Shown here in pieces: positions 1 to 7,675 of a stretch of 12,981 nucleotides of DNA (within the stretch, counting starts at the first letter, position 1; each line of letters opens with the position of its first letter). Source of the DNA: Conexibacter sp. Lineage in GTDB: Bacteria > Actinomycetota > Thermoleophilia > Solirubrobacterales > Solirubrobacteraceae. The notes beneath the pieces were generated by a model, which saw only the letters and a program-made list of their open reading frames with translations, made no database searches and was not told where the DNA came from. The stretch covers positions 1 to 12,981 of the forward strand of contig JAOPZP010000228.1 in NCBI GenBank assembly GCA_025964055.1, read 5' to 3'. The position numbers and the translations under genes are program-made.

Positions 1-703
1 GGACGTCGCGGCGGCCGGCGCGCTCTTCGCGGGCTTCATCGCCACGGGCCAGACGTGCGTGCAGGGCAGCCGGCTGTTGGTGCACGCGAGCCTCTTCGAC
101 GCGGTCGTCGAACGGCTGGCCGACCGCACGGAGGCCCTGCGCCTGGGCGATCCGCAGGATCCGCGGACGCAGATCGGGCCGCTCGTGTCCGCGCGCCAGC
201 GCGCTCAGGTGGCGCAGGCGATCGAGCACGCCCGCGCTCAGGGCGCCCGCGTCCTGGCCGGCGGCCGCATCCCCGAGGATCCCCTGCTGGCCCAGGGGTC
301 CTACTACCACCCGACCGTGCTCGGCGATCTCTCGTGCGCGATGGACATCTGGCGCGAGGAGGTCTTCGGCCCGATCGTCGTCGCCATTCCGTTCACCGAC
401 GACGACGAGGCCGTGGCGCTGGCCAACGACTCCGACTACGGCCTGGCGGCATCGGTGTGGACGGGCGACACGGCGCGCGCACTGCGGCTCGCCGAACGCC
501 TCGACATCGGCATCGTGTGGGTCAACGACCACCACCGCATCGACCCGTCGTCGCCGTGGAGCGGGCGCAAGGACAGCGGTCTGGGCCAGGAGAACGGCCT
601 CGACGCGTACCGCGCCTATACCGTGGCGCAGAGCATCGTGCTCAACACGGCGGGCGCGCCCGCGGACTGGTTCGCCACCGACGAGGAGCTGCGGTACTCA
701 TGA
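1..703 (+). CDS. Aldehyde dehydrogenase, C-terminal part (5'-truncated by window edge)
   Basis: NAD(P)-dependent aldehyde dehydrogenase, oxidising an aldehyde or semialdehyde to the acid in the cytoplasm. The reading frame is open from base 2, so the start and most of the cofactor-binding domain lie upstream of the window. About 233 residues remain, roughly half of a normal ~480-500 residue enzyme. The catalytic cysteine is seen at bases 56-58 in the motif GQTCVQGSR (family form GQxCxxxSR). Further on is EEVFGPI, with the conserved cofactor-ribose glutamate, and near the end the family-typical substrate-loop region SPWSGRKDSGLG. The general-base glutamate (ELGG region) should lie just outside the window. 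The last bases overlap the next gene as ATGA, so the two are probably translationally coupled. Substrate is unknown; the neighbouring cyclic amidohydrolase suggests a product of N-heterocycle or ureide breakdown (inference). Confidence 0.93.
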   Translation, partial: DVAAAGALFAGFIATGQTCVQGSRLLVHASLFDAVVERLADRTEALRLGDPQDPRTQIGPLVSARQRAQVAQAIEHARAQGARVLAGGRIPEDPLLAQGSYYHPTVLGDLSCAMDIWREEVFGPIVVAIPFTDDDEAVALANDSDYGLAASVWTGDTARALRLAERLDIGIVWVNDHHRIDPSSPWSGRKDSGLGQENGLDAYRAYTVAQSIVLNTAGAPADWFATDEELRYS

Positions 704-2058
704 GCGAGTTCGACCTGGCGGTGCGCGGGGGCATGGTCGTCACCGAGCACGGGCGCGCGCGCCTGGACGTCCACATCGCCGACGGGCGCATCGCGCACGT
801 CGGCACGCCGAAGCCGGCGCGCGACGAGATCGACGCGGGCGGGTTGCTCGTCCTCCCGGGCATGGTGGAGACCCACGCGCACCTGATGGACCCCGGCGAC
901 AGCACGCGCGAGGACTTCCCCTCCGGCACCGCCGCGGCAGCCGTCAACGGCGTGACGACGATCCTCGAGCACACGCACGGCCACCCCGTGCGCACCGCCG
1001 AGGACCTCGCCGCCAAGCGCGCGCACCTCGAGGGCCGATCGCTCATCGACTACGGCCTCGTCGCCCACGCGTGGCCCGGCATGGCCGGGCATGCCGAGGA
1101 GCTCTGGCGGGCCGGCACGGCGTACTTCAAGCTCTTCACCTGCACGACGCACGGCGTCCCCGGCCACGACGCGGCGAGCCTGCTGGAATGGTTCGGGCGC
1201 TTCGCCCGACTGGGCGCGCACTCGCTCGTCCACTGCGAGGACGAGGCCCTGACCGCTGCCGCCGAGGCGCTCCTGCAGGCTGACGGCCGCGAGGACCCGC
1301 GCATCGTGCCGGAGTGGCGCAACCGCAGCGCCGAAGAGGTCGCCGCGGCGACCGTCGGCGTGCTCAGCCGCCACGCCGGCGCAGCCGTGGGCATCGCCCA
1401 CTGCAGCTCGCCGGCCGTCGTCGCGCTGATCGACCGCGAGCGCTCGGCCGGCGCGCGGCTCGCCGCGGAGGCCTGTCCGCAGTACTTCCTGCTGCGCGAG
1501 CAGGACATCGACGAGCACGGGCCGCTGCGCAAGTTCACGCCGCCGGCGCGCGCCCGCATCGACGCCGACGAGGACGACATGTGGCGCCTGCTGCGCGCCG
1601 GGCAGCTCAGCTTCCTCTCCTCCGACCACGCGCCGAGCACCGTCGAGCAGAAGCACGCCGGCTCGATCTGGCAGTGTCACTTCGGCCTGCCGGGGCTCGA
1701 CACCACCATGCCGCTCCTGCTCGACGCCGCCGCCCGCGGCAAGCTGGCGCTGGAGGACGTCGTGCGGGTGTACAGCACGGCGCCCGCACGCCACTACGGC
1801 CTGTGGCCGCGAAAGGGCGCCCTGGAGCCCGGCGCAGACGCAGACCTGGCGCTCGTCGACCCGACGGCCGTGTGGGTGCTGCGCGACGACCAGGTCCGCT
1901 CGAAGGCGGGCTGGACCCCGTACGCCGGCCGCGAGGTGCGTGGCCGCGTGGTCCGGACGCTGCTGCGCGGCGCGACGATCTTCGAGCAGGGCGCCCCGAC
2001 CGGCGCGCCGGCCGGCCGATTCCTGCCCGGCGCCGGCGCGCCGCCCACCTGGCGCTAG
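700..2058 (+). CDS. Cyclic amidohydrolase (dihydropyrimidinase/hydantoinase/allantoinase family)
   Basis: A 452-residue metal-dependent ring-opening hydrolase, the usual family length, acting on cyclic amides such as hydantoins, dihydropyrimidines, allantoin or dihydroorotate. The binuclear metal site looks complete: H59 and H61 in THAHLMDPG, K144 in YFKLF (the lysine carboxylated in this family), H178 in HCED, H234 in AHCSS and D309 in SSDHAP. The CPQYF segment corresponds to the family's CPHYL. The start at 700 is chosen because ATG overlaps the stop of the upstream dehydrogenase (ATGA) and the protein begins directly with the small beta-sandwich domain (DLAVRGGMVV) typical of these enzymes; the frame is open further upstream but that part is a shadow of the dehydrogenase. 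The family is clear; choosing between hydantoinase, allantoinase and dihydropyrimidinase is not possible by eye. Confidence 0.9.
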   Translation: MSEFDLAVRGGMVVTEHGRARLDVHIADGRIAHVGTPKPARDEIDAGGLLVLPGMVETHAHLMDPGDSTREDFPSGTAAAAVNGVTTILEHTHGHPVRTAEDLAAKRAHLEGRSLIDYGLVAHAWPGMAGHAEELWRAGTAYFKLFTCTTHGVPGHDAASLLEWFGRFARLGAHSLVHCEDEALTAAAEALLQADGREDPRIVPEWRNRSAEEVAAATVGVLSRHAGAAVGIAHCSSPAVVALIDRERSAGARLAAEACPQYFLLREQDIDEHGPLRKFTPPARARIDADEDDMWRLLRAGQLSFLSSDHAPSTVEQKHAGSIWQCHFGLPGLDTTMPLLLDAAARGKLALEDVVRVYSTAPARHYGLWPRKGALEPGADADLALVDPTAVWVLRDDQVRSKAGWTPYAGREVRGRVVRTLLRGATIFEQGAPTGAPAGRFLPGAGAPPTWR

Positions 2059-2073
2059 AAGCGTGCGTCCCTA

Positions 2074-2208
2074 ACCCGCCGCGGGTTTCGCCCCCCGGGC
2101 GAACACCCGCACGGGAACCTGGCCCTCTGGGCCGGCGTTCCCCCGCGGGTTTCGCCCCCCCGGGCGAACACCCGCACGGGAACCTGGCCCTCTGGGCCAG
2201 CGTTCCCC
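2074..2208. repeat. Tandem double-hairpin repeat array between convergent genes
   Basis: Two near-identical direct repeats, 2081-2144 and 2145-2208, fill the gap between convergent genes. They differ by one extra C in the second C-run and by G2134 versus A2199. Each unit contains two hairpins with the same plan: a 6-bp outer stem, one unpaired C on the 3' arm, a 7-bp inner stem and a 3-4 base loop. Hairpin A pairs GCGGGT-TTCGCCC with GGGCGAA-C-ACCCGC (2081-2110 and 2145-2175). Hairpin B pairs GGGAAC-CTGGCCC with GGGCCAG-C-GTTCCC (2113-2142 and 2178-2207). An extra ACCCGC at 2074-2079 could pair with the first GCGGGT and may be a remnant of another unit. The G/A difference leaves pairing intact (G-U versus A-U). 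There is no T-tract. It probably works as a bidirectional 3'-end/terminator structure or is a REP/BIME-like family (inference). Confidence 0.9.
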
Positions 2209-2876
2209 TAGCTGGCCACGCCGGCGCCGACCGCGCGCAGCGCTTCGAGCGTGTCGTCGGCGCCGATCAGCCAGCCGAAGGAGGCGTCGAGCACGCGGCG
2301 CGCCGCGTCGTCGAGCTCGGCGCCCATCATCGAGTCGACACCCTCGTCGAGGACGAAGACCGCGAAGTCGCGGACCGCGGCGGCGACGGCCGTCGCGAGG
2401 ATGCACGAGTTGGTGTTCACCCCCAGCACGATCAGTCCGTCGTGGCCGCGCGACCGCAGGATGAACTCCAGGTCGGTCCCGATGAAGCAGTCATAGCGCT
2501 TCTTGGTGGTGACGTACACGTCGCCGTCGGCCACGAGCTGGGGCATCATCTCGAGCCCGGGCAACCCCTCGAGGTTGTGCTCGGCGATGTTGGTGCGCTT
2601 GCTGCCCGGCCGCTGCGCCTGGAACGCCCAGTACGGGTTGGACAGGATCTCGGCCCGGTCGCGGTACGCGGTGATGACATGCACGATCGGCACGTCGAGC
2701 TCGCGTGCCGCGTCGAGGAACACGCGGCAGCGCTCGACGAGCGCGGCCGAGCGGTCGGCCGGCAGCGGCAGCGTGGCCACCTCGGGGTCCAGGTGCCCCC
2801 GATGCAGGTCGATGGTGACGATGGCGGGGTTGCGGACGAGGCGGCTGAAGGCCTCGCGTGCGTCGTTGGATCGCAT
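2208..2876 (-). CDS. Isochorismatase-like cysteine hydrolase (amidase type)
   Basis: A 222-residue cytoplasmic hydrolase of the isochorismatase-like superfamily, whose members include N-carbamoylsarcosine amidohydrolase, biuret hydrolase, ureidoacrylate hydrolase (RutB) and nicotinamidase. The catalytic triad is visible: D23 in VTIDLHRG, K125 in TTKKRYDCF and C158 in GVNTNSCILATA, the last with the usual nucleophile-elbow and cis-peptide context. Two in-frame ATGs exist, at 2882 and 2876. AGGAG at 2885-2889 lies 8 bases before the second and only 2 before the first, so 2876 is preferred. The upstream gene's TAG stop overlaps this Shine-Dalgarno, which implies translational coupling. It is the last gene of the minus-strand operon, and its stop abuts the double-hairpin array. 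By context it probably releases ammonia from a ureido, biuret-like or carbamoyl intermediate (inference). Confidence 0.88.
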   Translation of the reverse strand: MRSNDAREAFSRLVRNPAIVTIDLHRGHLDPEVATLPLPADRSAALVERCRVFLDAARELDVPIVHVITAYRDRAEILSNPYWAFQAQRPGSKRTNIAEHNLEGLPGLEMMPQLVADGDVYVTTKKRYDCFIGTDLEFILRSRGHDGLIVLGVNTNSCILATAVAAAVRDFAVFVLDEGVDSMMGAELDDAARRVLDASFGWLIGADDTLEALRAVGAGVAS

Positions 2877-2884
2877 CTGCATAT

Positions 2885-2889
2885 CTCCT
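2885..2889 (-). promoter_or_regulatory. Shine-Dalgarno AGGAG deciding the hydrolase start
   Basis: On the minus strand AGGAG sits 8 bases before the ATG at 2876, good spacing, but only 2 bases before an earlier in-frame ATG at 2882. The TAG stop of the upstream DUF1989 gene (2888-2890) overlaps this site, so ribosomes finishing that gene are well placed to restart. Confidence 0.75.
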
Positions 2890-4018
2890 AGGAGGTCGCT
2901 GCGCCGGCGGCGAAGTGCTTGGGGCCTTGCATGTACTCGCGGATCCACCAGGAGTGCCACACGAAGCGCACGACCGCTCCCGGGTCGTGGCCGTAGGCAC
3001 CGTCGGCGACCAGGTGGTCGACGACGGCCGCGTCGACGTCGGGCAGCTCGAGCGAGATCGTCGTCACCGCGAGCGGGACGTTGGTGAAGGCGGGCTCGTA
3101 GGCCGGGTCGCTGCGCAGCTCGCGGTCGGCCTTGATGTCGCGGTTGACGAACATGTCGGGGTTGCGCTGGTTGGCGAACGAAGCGAGCTCGCGGCGGCCC
3201 TCGAGCAGCGCCCAGTCCGCCTCGACGCCCTGCATGACCGTCAGCGCGAGCGGCTTGAGCTCGAAGCTGCTGGTGGCCATGACGTCGGCACCGCACACGT
3301 TCGGGACGGCCAGGAGGTCCATGAGCGCCAGGAGCTCGACGTAGTCGCCGCTCGTCGCGGTGTTCTCGGCGATGAACGGCCGGCCGGCGGTGTCCACGCC
3401 CGTGTGCATGAAGAAGTTGAACGAGTCGTGCACGTCGTCCGGCGTCAGCCCGTACTCGCGCTGGGCCTCGGCCTGGATGTCGTGGCAGTTGGTGTGCACG
3501 GGCAGGCCGTACTGGTACTCGAACAAGAACCCGCTGCAGCGCGGGTACAGCACGTCGTTGGTGCCGGCGGTGTCCTCCACGATCGCGGCCATCGGGCGCT
3601 CGCGCGGCGGTGCCGACCACAGGAAGTCGCCGACGCTGGGGTGCAGCCCGTGCATGTGGCGGGTGCGCCCGGTGTGGAAGAACTCCTTGTAGTCGGTCAG
3701 GTTGAAGCAGTTGAAGTCGGCGCACTGGCCGCCCACCGTCTGGGCGATGCGCAGCACCTGGCCGCGGCGCAGCTCGAGCGCCTTGCCGGTGCCCGGCTCG
3801 ATGGTCAGCTCGCGCAGCACCTCGCGGTCGGGCGCGGTGGCGTGGCGAGGCCGGTCGGCGGAGGCGGGCGCCGACGGCGACGCGCTCTCGGGGTCGACGA
3901 AGCGGCGCAGCCCCTCGAGCAGCGCCTGCTCGCGATCGGCGAGCCCAAGACGCGAGACGGTCCCGTCGAGCAGCTCGAGCTGCTGCTGGTTGAGGCGGAT
4001 GGCGATGGTGTTCGGCAT
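2888..4018 (-). CDS. DUF1989 / urea carboxylase-associated family protein with N-terminal ribbon-helix-helix-like domain
   Basis: 376 residues in two parts. Residues ~75-375 are a DUF1989 (urea carboxylase/urea amidolyase-associated) domain, recognised from GGQCADFNCFN (C99), DTAGTNDVLYPRCSG, HTNCHD, SFNFFMHTGVD and SGDYVELLALMDLLA. Members of this family in guanidine operons (CgdA/CgdB) form carboxyguanidine deiminase, so a deiminase or amidohydrolase role on a guanidino or ureido compound is plausible (inference). Residues 3-42 look like a ribbon-helix-helix fold: strand NTIAIRL, helix ~10-24, turn at LG (24-25), helix ~28-41. A Ser/Ala/Pro-rich linker (43-63) follows. Typical family members lack this extension and are shorter. 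The ATG at 4018 has AAAGGA just upstream. It follows the solute-binding gene after a gap holding a strong hairpin and is coupled to the downstream cysteine hydrolase. No carboxylase is visible in the window. Confidence 0.85.
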   Translation of the reverse strand: MPNTIAIRLNQQQLELLDGTVSRLGLADREQALLEGLRRFVDPESASPSAPASADRPRHATAPDREVLRELTIEPGTGKALELRRGQVLRIAQTVGGQCADFNCFNLTDYKEFFHTGRTRHMHGLHPSVGDFLWSAPPRERPMAAIVEDTAGTNDVLYPRCSGFLFEYQYGLPVHTNCHDIQAEAQREYGLTPDDVHDSFNFFMHTGVDTAGRPFIAENTATSGDYVELLALMDLLAVPNVCGADVMATSSFELKPLALTVMQGVEADWALLEGRRELASFANQRNPDMFVNRDIKADRELRSDPAYEPAFTNVPLAVTTISLELPDVDAAVVDHLVADGAYGHDPGAVVRFVWHSWWIREYMQGPKHFAAGAATS

Positions 4019-4043
4019 GGGTCCTTTAGGGGTCAGATGGTCA

Positions 4044-4073
4044 CGCCGGCACGGGCGGGCGCCCGTGCCGGCG
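4044..4073 (-). terminator. Intercistronic 13-bp perfect hairpin after the solute-binding protein gene
   Basis: A perfect inverted repeat, CGCCGGCACGGGC (4044-4056) and GCCCGTGCCGGCG (4061-4073), with a 4-base loop, begins 8 bases after the stop of the solute-binding gene and ends 25 bases before the DUF1989 start. There is no T-tract, so full termination is uncertain. A stem between a binding-protein gene and later genes often protects the upstream mRNA or lowers downstream expression; here that is inference. Confidence 0.75.
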
Positions 4074-4081
4074 CTGCTCGC

Positions 4082-5080
4082 CTACGGCTTGTAGCTGTCG
4101 GGCTCGCGGAGCTTGGTGATGTCCACGGTGGCGATGTTGTCCTTGGTCACCGGGACGAGCGGGACGCTGACGGTCTGGCTCGCGGGCTTGGTGCCGGCGA
4201 TCAGCTTGTCGGCCTCGCGGACCGCCAGGCGCCCGACGAGGACGGTCTGCTGGGCGACCACGTAGTTCACGCAGCCCTCCTTGAGCAGCGCCTCGGCCTC
4301 ACGTCCGAGCACCGCCGTCAGCACCTGCGTCTTGCCGCAGCGCTTGGCCTCCTGCACGGCCTTGGCCGCGCCGACGCCGACGGTGTCGTCAGCGCCGTAG
4401 ATGAGGTCGAGCTTCGGGTTGCGCTGCAGGAAGTCCGACGCGATCGTCACGCCCTGCTCCACGGCCGGATCGGACGCCTTCTGCGAGACCACCTTGATGT
4501 TGGTGCTCTTGATGTCCTGCGTGAAGCACTTCCAGCGGTCGGTCGTCCACGGCGCGCCCGCGGGCCCGGTCAGGGCCGCCATCGTCCCGCCGTTGGGCAG
4601 GAGCTGCTCGGCGCCCTTGGCCATCGCGTGGCCGACGTCGCAGTGGCTCGAGGACACCGACACGTCGGCGCCCGGGAACTCGTCGCCCGCCCCGATGACC
4701 GGGACGTTGGCGGCCTTGACCTGCCCCAGGGAGCCGGTGAGCGTCGTCGGATCGGCGGGATCGATCAGGACCGCCTTGACGCCCTGGACGCCCAGGTTCT
4801 CGAACTGCGAGGCCTGCTTGTCCACGTTGGCGTACCCCCCGGCGTCGCGGATCTCCAGGGTGTAGCCGAGCTTCTTGGCCTCGTCCTTCATGCCGTAGAG
4901 CATCGCGGTGAAGAACGGGCCCTGGACCGTCGGCACCGAGACGCCGAGCTTGCCCTTCCCGCCGCCGGAGCTCGAGCCCGACGAGGTGCCCTCGTTGCTG
5001 GAGCCGCACGCGGCGACCCCTGCGGCACAGGTCAGAAGACCTGCCAGAACCGCCGCGCGACTGCGCATTGATGTGATCAT
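4082..5080 (-). CDS. Ribose-type ABC transporter solute-binding lipoprotein
   Basis: A 332-residue extracytoplasmic binding protein of the periplasmic-binding-protein type I (RbsB/Peripla_BP_4) class. The N-terminus is a lipoprotein signal: MITSMRSR, a hydrophobic stretch, then lipobox VAAC with Cys25 as the lipidated residue. A Gly/Ser-rich tether (about 26-42) follows, then the mature domain starting KLGVSVPTVQGPFFTAMLYG, the usual first strand and helix of RbsB-like proteins. NLGVQGVKAVLIDPADP and LIYGADDTVGVGAAKA are also typical of the class. The ATG at 5080 has GGAGGA six bases upstream. It follows the permease gene after 55 bases and is probably the most strongly expressed operon member. 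The ligand is unknown. The class binds sugars but also autoinducer-2, purines and other small polar molecules, and the catabolic neighbours argue for a nitrogen compound (inference). Confidence 0.93.
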   Translation of the reverse strand: MITSMRSRAAVLAGLLTCAAGVAACGSSNEGTSSGSSSGGGKGKLGVSVPTVQGPFFTAMLYGMKDEAKKLGYTLEIRDAGGYANVDKQASQFENLGVQGVKAVLIDPADPTTLTGSLGQVKAANVPVIGAGDEFPGADVSVSSSHCDVGHAMAKGAEQLLPNGGTMAALTGPAGAPWTTDRWKCFTQDIKSTNIKVVSQKASDPAVEQGVTIASDFLQRNPKLDLIYGADDTVGVGAAKAVQEAKRCGKTQVLTAVLGREAEALLKEGCVNYVVAQQTVLVGRLAVREADKLIAGTKPASQTVSVPLVPVTKDNIATVDITKLREPDSYKP

Positions 5081-5135
5081 GAACCGTCCTCCGTAGATGC
5101 TGGGGCTGATGCGACGCCGTTGCCGGGCGCCCGGG

Positions 5136-6149
5136 TCACGTCTCCTCACCGCGACCCCTGCTGATCCGCCGGTCGATCGCGATGACCGCCACGAGCGCCA
5201 CGCCAAGGATCAGAAGCTGGGTGTACGAGCTGACGTTGAGGAGGTTCAGCCCGTTGGACAAGATGCTCACGAACGCCACCCCGAAGAGGACGCCGACGAT
5301 GGAGCCTCGTCCGCCGAAGAGGGAGACGCCGCCGATCACGACGGCGGCGACGGACTCGAGCGCGAGGCTGGCGCCGAGCGTCGGCTGACCGGAGGAGACG
5401 CGGGCCGTCAGGACGACCGCGCCGCAGGCGGCGAAGAACGAGCACACGACGTAGGCCACGGCCGTGACCACGCGGACGTCCACGCCGGCGAGTCGCGCGG
5501 CCTCGGCGTTGCCGCCGACGGCGTAGAGGTAGCGCCCCAGGCGCGTGTGGCGCAGGACGGCGTAGCCCACCAGGAACGCGCACGCCGCGATGACGACCGG
5601 GAGCGGCACGCCGCCGACGCGCGTCAGCGCGATCGTCGTGAAGCCCGACGGAAGGCCGGCGATCGGTGTCCCGCCACTCCAGCTCAGGGCCAGGCCGGAG
5701 GCCACCGAGAGCATCGCGAGCGTCGCGACGAACGGCACCACCCGCAGCACCGTGATGACCACCCCGTTGACCAGGCCGACGCCGATGCCGGTGCCCAGGC
5801 CCGCGAGGATCCCCACGGGGATGCTCGTGTCCTTCATGACGATCGCCGTCACGACGCTCGAGAGCGCCACCGTCGAGCCGACCGACAGGTCGATCCCGGC
5901 GCTGAGCACGACGAAGCACTGGCCGAACGCGACCAGGGCGAGCGCCGCCGCCTGGAGGCCCACGTTCTGGAAGTTCGCGACGGTGAAGAACACGCTCGAC
6001 TGGGCCGTGAAGAAGACCATGAGCGCGAGCACGGCCAACGGCAGGCCCGCGTCGCGCGGGTCGATGCGGCGCAGCCGCGCCATCCGCCCCAGCCCGTCCC
6101 CGTCCCCGCCGGAGCGGTCCGCCTCGGTGTCCACGCTGGTCACGCTCAT
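5136..6149 (-). CDS. Ribose-type ABC transporter permease
   Basis: A 337-residue inner-membrane permease of the BPD_transp_2 (RbsC-like) family. A charged cytoplasmic N-terminus (residues 1-35) is followed by about ten hydrophobic segments. Family hallmarks are seen: AGIDLSVGSTVALSSVV, the loop GRYLYAVGGNAEAARLAGVDV that meets the ATPase, ALESVAAVVIGGVSLFGGRGS, and NGLNLLNVSSYTQLLILGV near the end. The ATG at 6149 overlaps the stop of the ATPase gene (ATGA), which fixes the start and implies coupling. It forms the channel for the solute-binding lipoprotein encoded next. Confidence 0.94.
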   Translation of the reverse strand: MSVTSVDTEADRSGGDGDGLGRMARLRRIDPRDAGLPLAVLALMVFFTAQSSVFFTVANFQNVGLQAAALALVAFGQCFVVLSAGIDLSVGSTVALSSVVTAIVMKDTSIPVGILAGLGTGIGVGLVNGVVITVLRVVPFVATLAMLSVASGLALSWSGGTPIAGLPSGFTTIALTRVGGVPLPVVIAACAFLVGYAVLRHTRLGRYLYAVGGNAEAARLAGVDVRVVTAVAYVVCSFFAACGAVVLTARVSSGQPTLGASLALESVAAVVIGGVSLFGGRGSIVGVLFGVAFVSILSNGLNLLNVSSYTQLLILGVALVAVIAIDRRISRGRGEET

Positions 6150-7675
6150 CGCTCGTCCTCGGTCTGGTCGATGCGGGCCACATGGCCGGCGAACGCCGCC
6201 GTGAGGATCCGCCGGTCGTCGAACTCGTCCTGCGTCAGCTCGTCGTGGATGCGCCCGCTGGACATCACGAGGATCCGATGGGCCACGTTGACCACCTCCG
6301 GCAGCTCGGAGGACACGAGGATCACGGCCGCCCCACGACCGGCCGCCTCGTGGATGAGGCGGTAGACCTCGCGCTTGGCGCCGACGTCGATGCCGCGCGT
6401 CGGCTCGTCGAAGATCAGCACGCGCGGGTTGGTCAGCAGCGCCTTGCCGATGACGATCTTCTGCTGGTTGCCGCCCGAGAGCGTGCGCACCTCGGCGTCG
6501 AGCGAGCCGCGCAGCTGCAGCGCCCGGCTGATCTCGCCGGTCTCGCGCTCCATCGCGCGGCGGCGCATCACGCCGCCCGGGGTGAAGCGCCGCATCGAGG
6601 CCAGCGCGATGTTCTCGCGGCCGGACAGCCCGAGCACCAGGCCCTGCTCCTTGCGGTCCTCGGGCAGGTAGGCGATGCCCGCGCGGATGGCGTCGCGCGG
6701 CGATCGGAGCCGCACCGGCGCGCCCGCGACCTCCACGGTCCCCGCCTCGGCCGGCTCCGCGCCGCACACCGCGCGCATGACCTCGGAGCGACCGGCGCCG
6801 ATGAGACCCGAGAACCCGAGCACCTCGCCGGCGCGCACGTCGAACGAGATGTCGGAGAACGCGCGCTGGCGGCTCAGCCCGCGCACGCGCAGCAGGGGCT
6901 CGCCGATCCGGTCGTTGCGGGGCGGGAAGAGGTCCCCGGCCGGGCGGCCGAGCATCAGCTCGATCATGCGCGGCAGGTCGAGCTCGGCGGTCGGTGCCGT
7001 GGTGACGTGCCGGCCACCGCGCAGCACCGTGACGCGATCGGCGATCCGGCGGATCTCGTCGAGCCGGTGCGACACGTACAGGACCGTGCGCCCCTGCGTG
7101 CGCAGCTCGTCGATGAGCCCGAGCAGGCGGTCGGCGTCACGGTCGGGCAGCGACGCGGTCGGCTCGTCCATGATGATCAGCGGCGCGTCGAGGGCCATCG
7201 CGCGGCCGATCTCCAGCAGTTGCTTCTGCGCGGTGCTCAGGTCGCCTGCGCGGGCCGAGATCGGGATGCCCGCCGCGTCGAGCCGGGCGAGCACCTCGCG
7301 GGCGCGGCGGTTTCCGCGGCGCCGGGCGAGGACCTGGCGGCCGGGGCCGACCGTCGGCTCGTCGCCGAGCAGGATGTTGTCGCCGACCGTGAGCCAGGGC
7401 TGCGTCGTCAGCTCCTGGAAGATGCCGACGACGCCCCGGCGGCGCGCATCGCCGGGGTTCGAGAGCGTCACCGGCGCTCCGTCGATGGCCACGGTGCCCT
7501 CGTCGGGCCGCGTCGCGCCGGTCATGATGCGGATCAGCGTGGACTTGCCGGCGCCGTTCTCGCCGATGAGCCCGTGCACCTCTCCGCGCCGCAGCTCCAG
7601 CGACACGCCGGAGAGCGCGGTGACGCCGGGGTAGCGCTTGGTGACCCCGTCGACGGCGAGGAAGGTCTCAGCCAC
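6146..7675 (-). CDS. Ribose-type ABC transporter ATP-binding protein (duplicated nucleotide-binding domains)
   Basis: A 509-residue ATPase with two fused nucleotide-binding domains, the normal RbsA-like size. The first half has Walker A GENGAGKST (38-46), signature LSTAQKQLLEIGRAM and Walker B LIIMDEPTASL. The second half has the degenerate Walker A GLIGAGRSE usual for this class, signature LSGGNQQKIVIGKAL and Walker B VLIFDEPTRGIDVG. It powers import through the permease encoded directly after it. The start is a GTG at 7675. It overlaps the end of the Rid-family gene by 8 bases and the permease start by 4, so all three genes are tightly coupled. Confidence 0.95.
   Translation of the reverse strand: MAETFLAVDGVTKRYPGVTALSGVSLELRRGEVHGLIGENGAGKSTLIRIMTGATRPDEGTVAIDGAPVTLSNPGDARRRGVVGIFQELTTQPWLTVGDNILLGDEPTVGPGRQVLARRRGNRRAREVLARLDAAGIPISARAGDLSTAQKQLLEIGRAMALDAPLIIMDEPTASLPDRDADRLLGLIDELRTQGRTVLYVSHRLDEIRRIADRVTVLRGGRHVTTAPTAELDLPRMIELMLGRPAGDLFPPRNDRIGEPLLRVRGLSRQRAFSDISFDVRAGEVLGFSGLIGAGRSEVMRAVCGAEPAEAGTVEVAGAPVRLRSPRDAIRAGIAYLPEDRKEQGLVLGLSGRENIALASMRRFTPGGVMRRRAMERETGEISRALQLRGSLDAEVRTLSGGNQQKIVIGKALLTNPRVLIFDEPTRGIDVGAKREVYRLIHEAAGRGAAVILVSSELPEVVNVAHRILVMSSGRIHDELTQDEFDDRRILTAAFAGHVARIDQTEDER

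Noticed and set aside
55..699. Upstream extension of the cyclic amidohydrolase frame (214 extra codons)
   Set aside because: This part is a frame-shifted reading of the aldehyde dehydrogenase, and the amidohydrolase fold starts cleanly at 700 with the ATGA overlap.
2074..2208. CRISPR array
   Set aside because: There are only two contiguous units with no variable spacers; the internal structure is paired hairpins.
2858..5071. Very long open frame (737 codons) on the plus strand opposite the binding-protein and DUF1989 genes
   Set aside because: It is an antisense shadow caused by very high GC3. The minus-strand genes have full domain motifs, and the plus-strand translation is low-complexity Arg/Ala/Gly/Val/Asp-rich with no recognisable fold.
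5123..5134. Palindrome CCGGGCGCCCGG in the gap between permease and binding-protein genes
   Set aside because: It cannot form a long stem once a loop is allowed, and lies at the very end of the permease gene; probably compositional.
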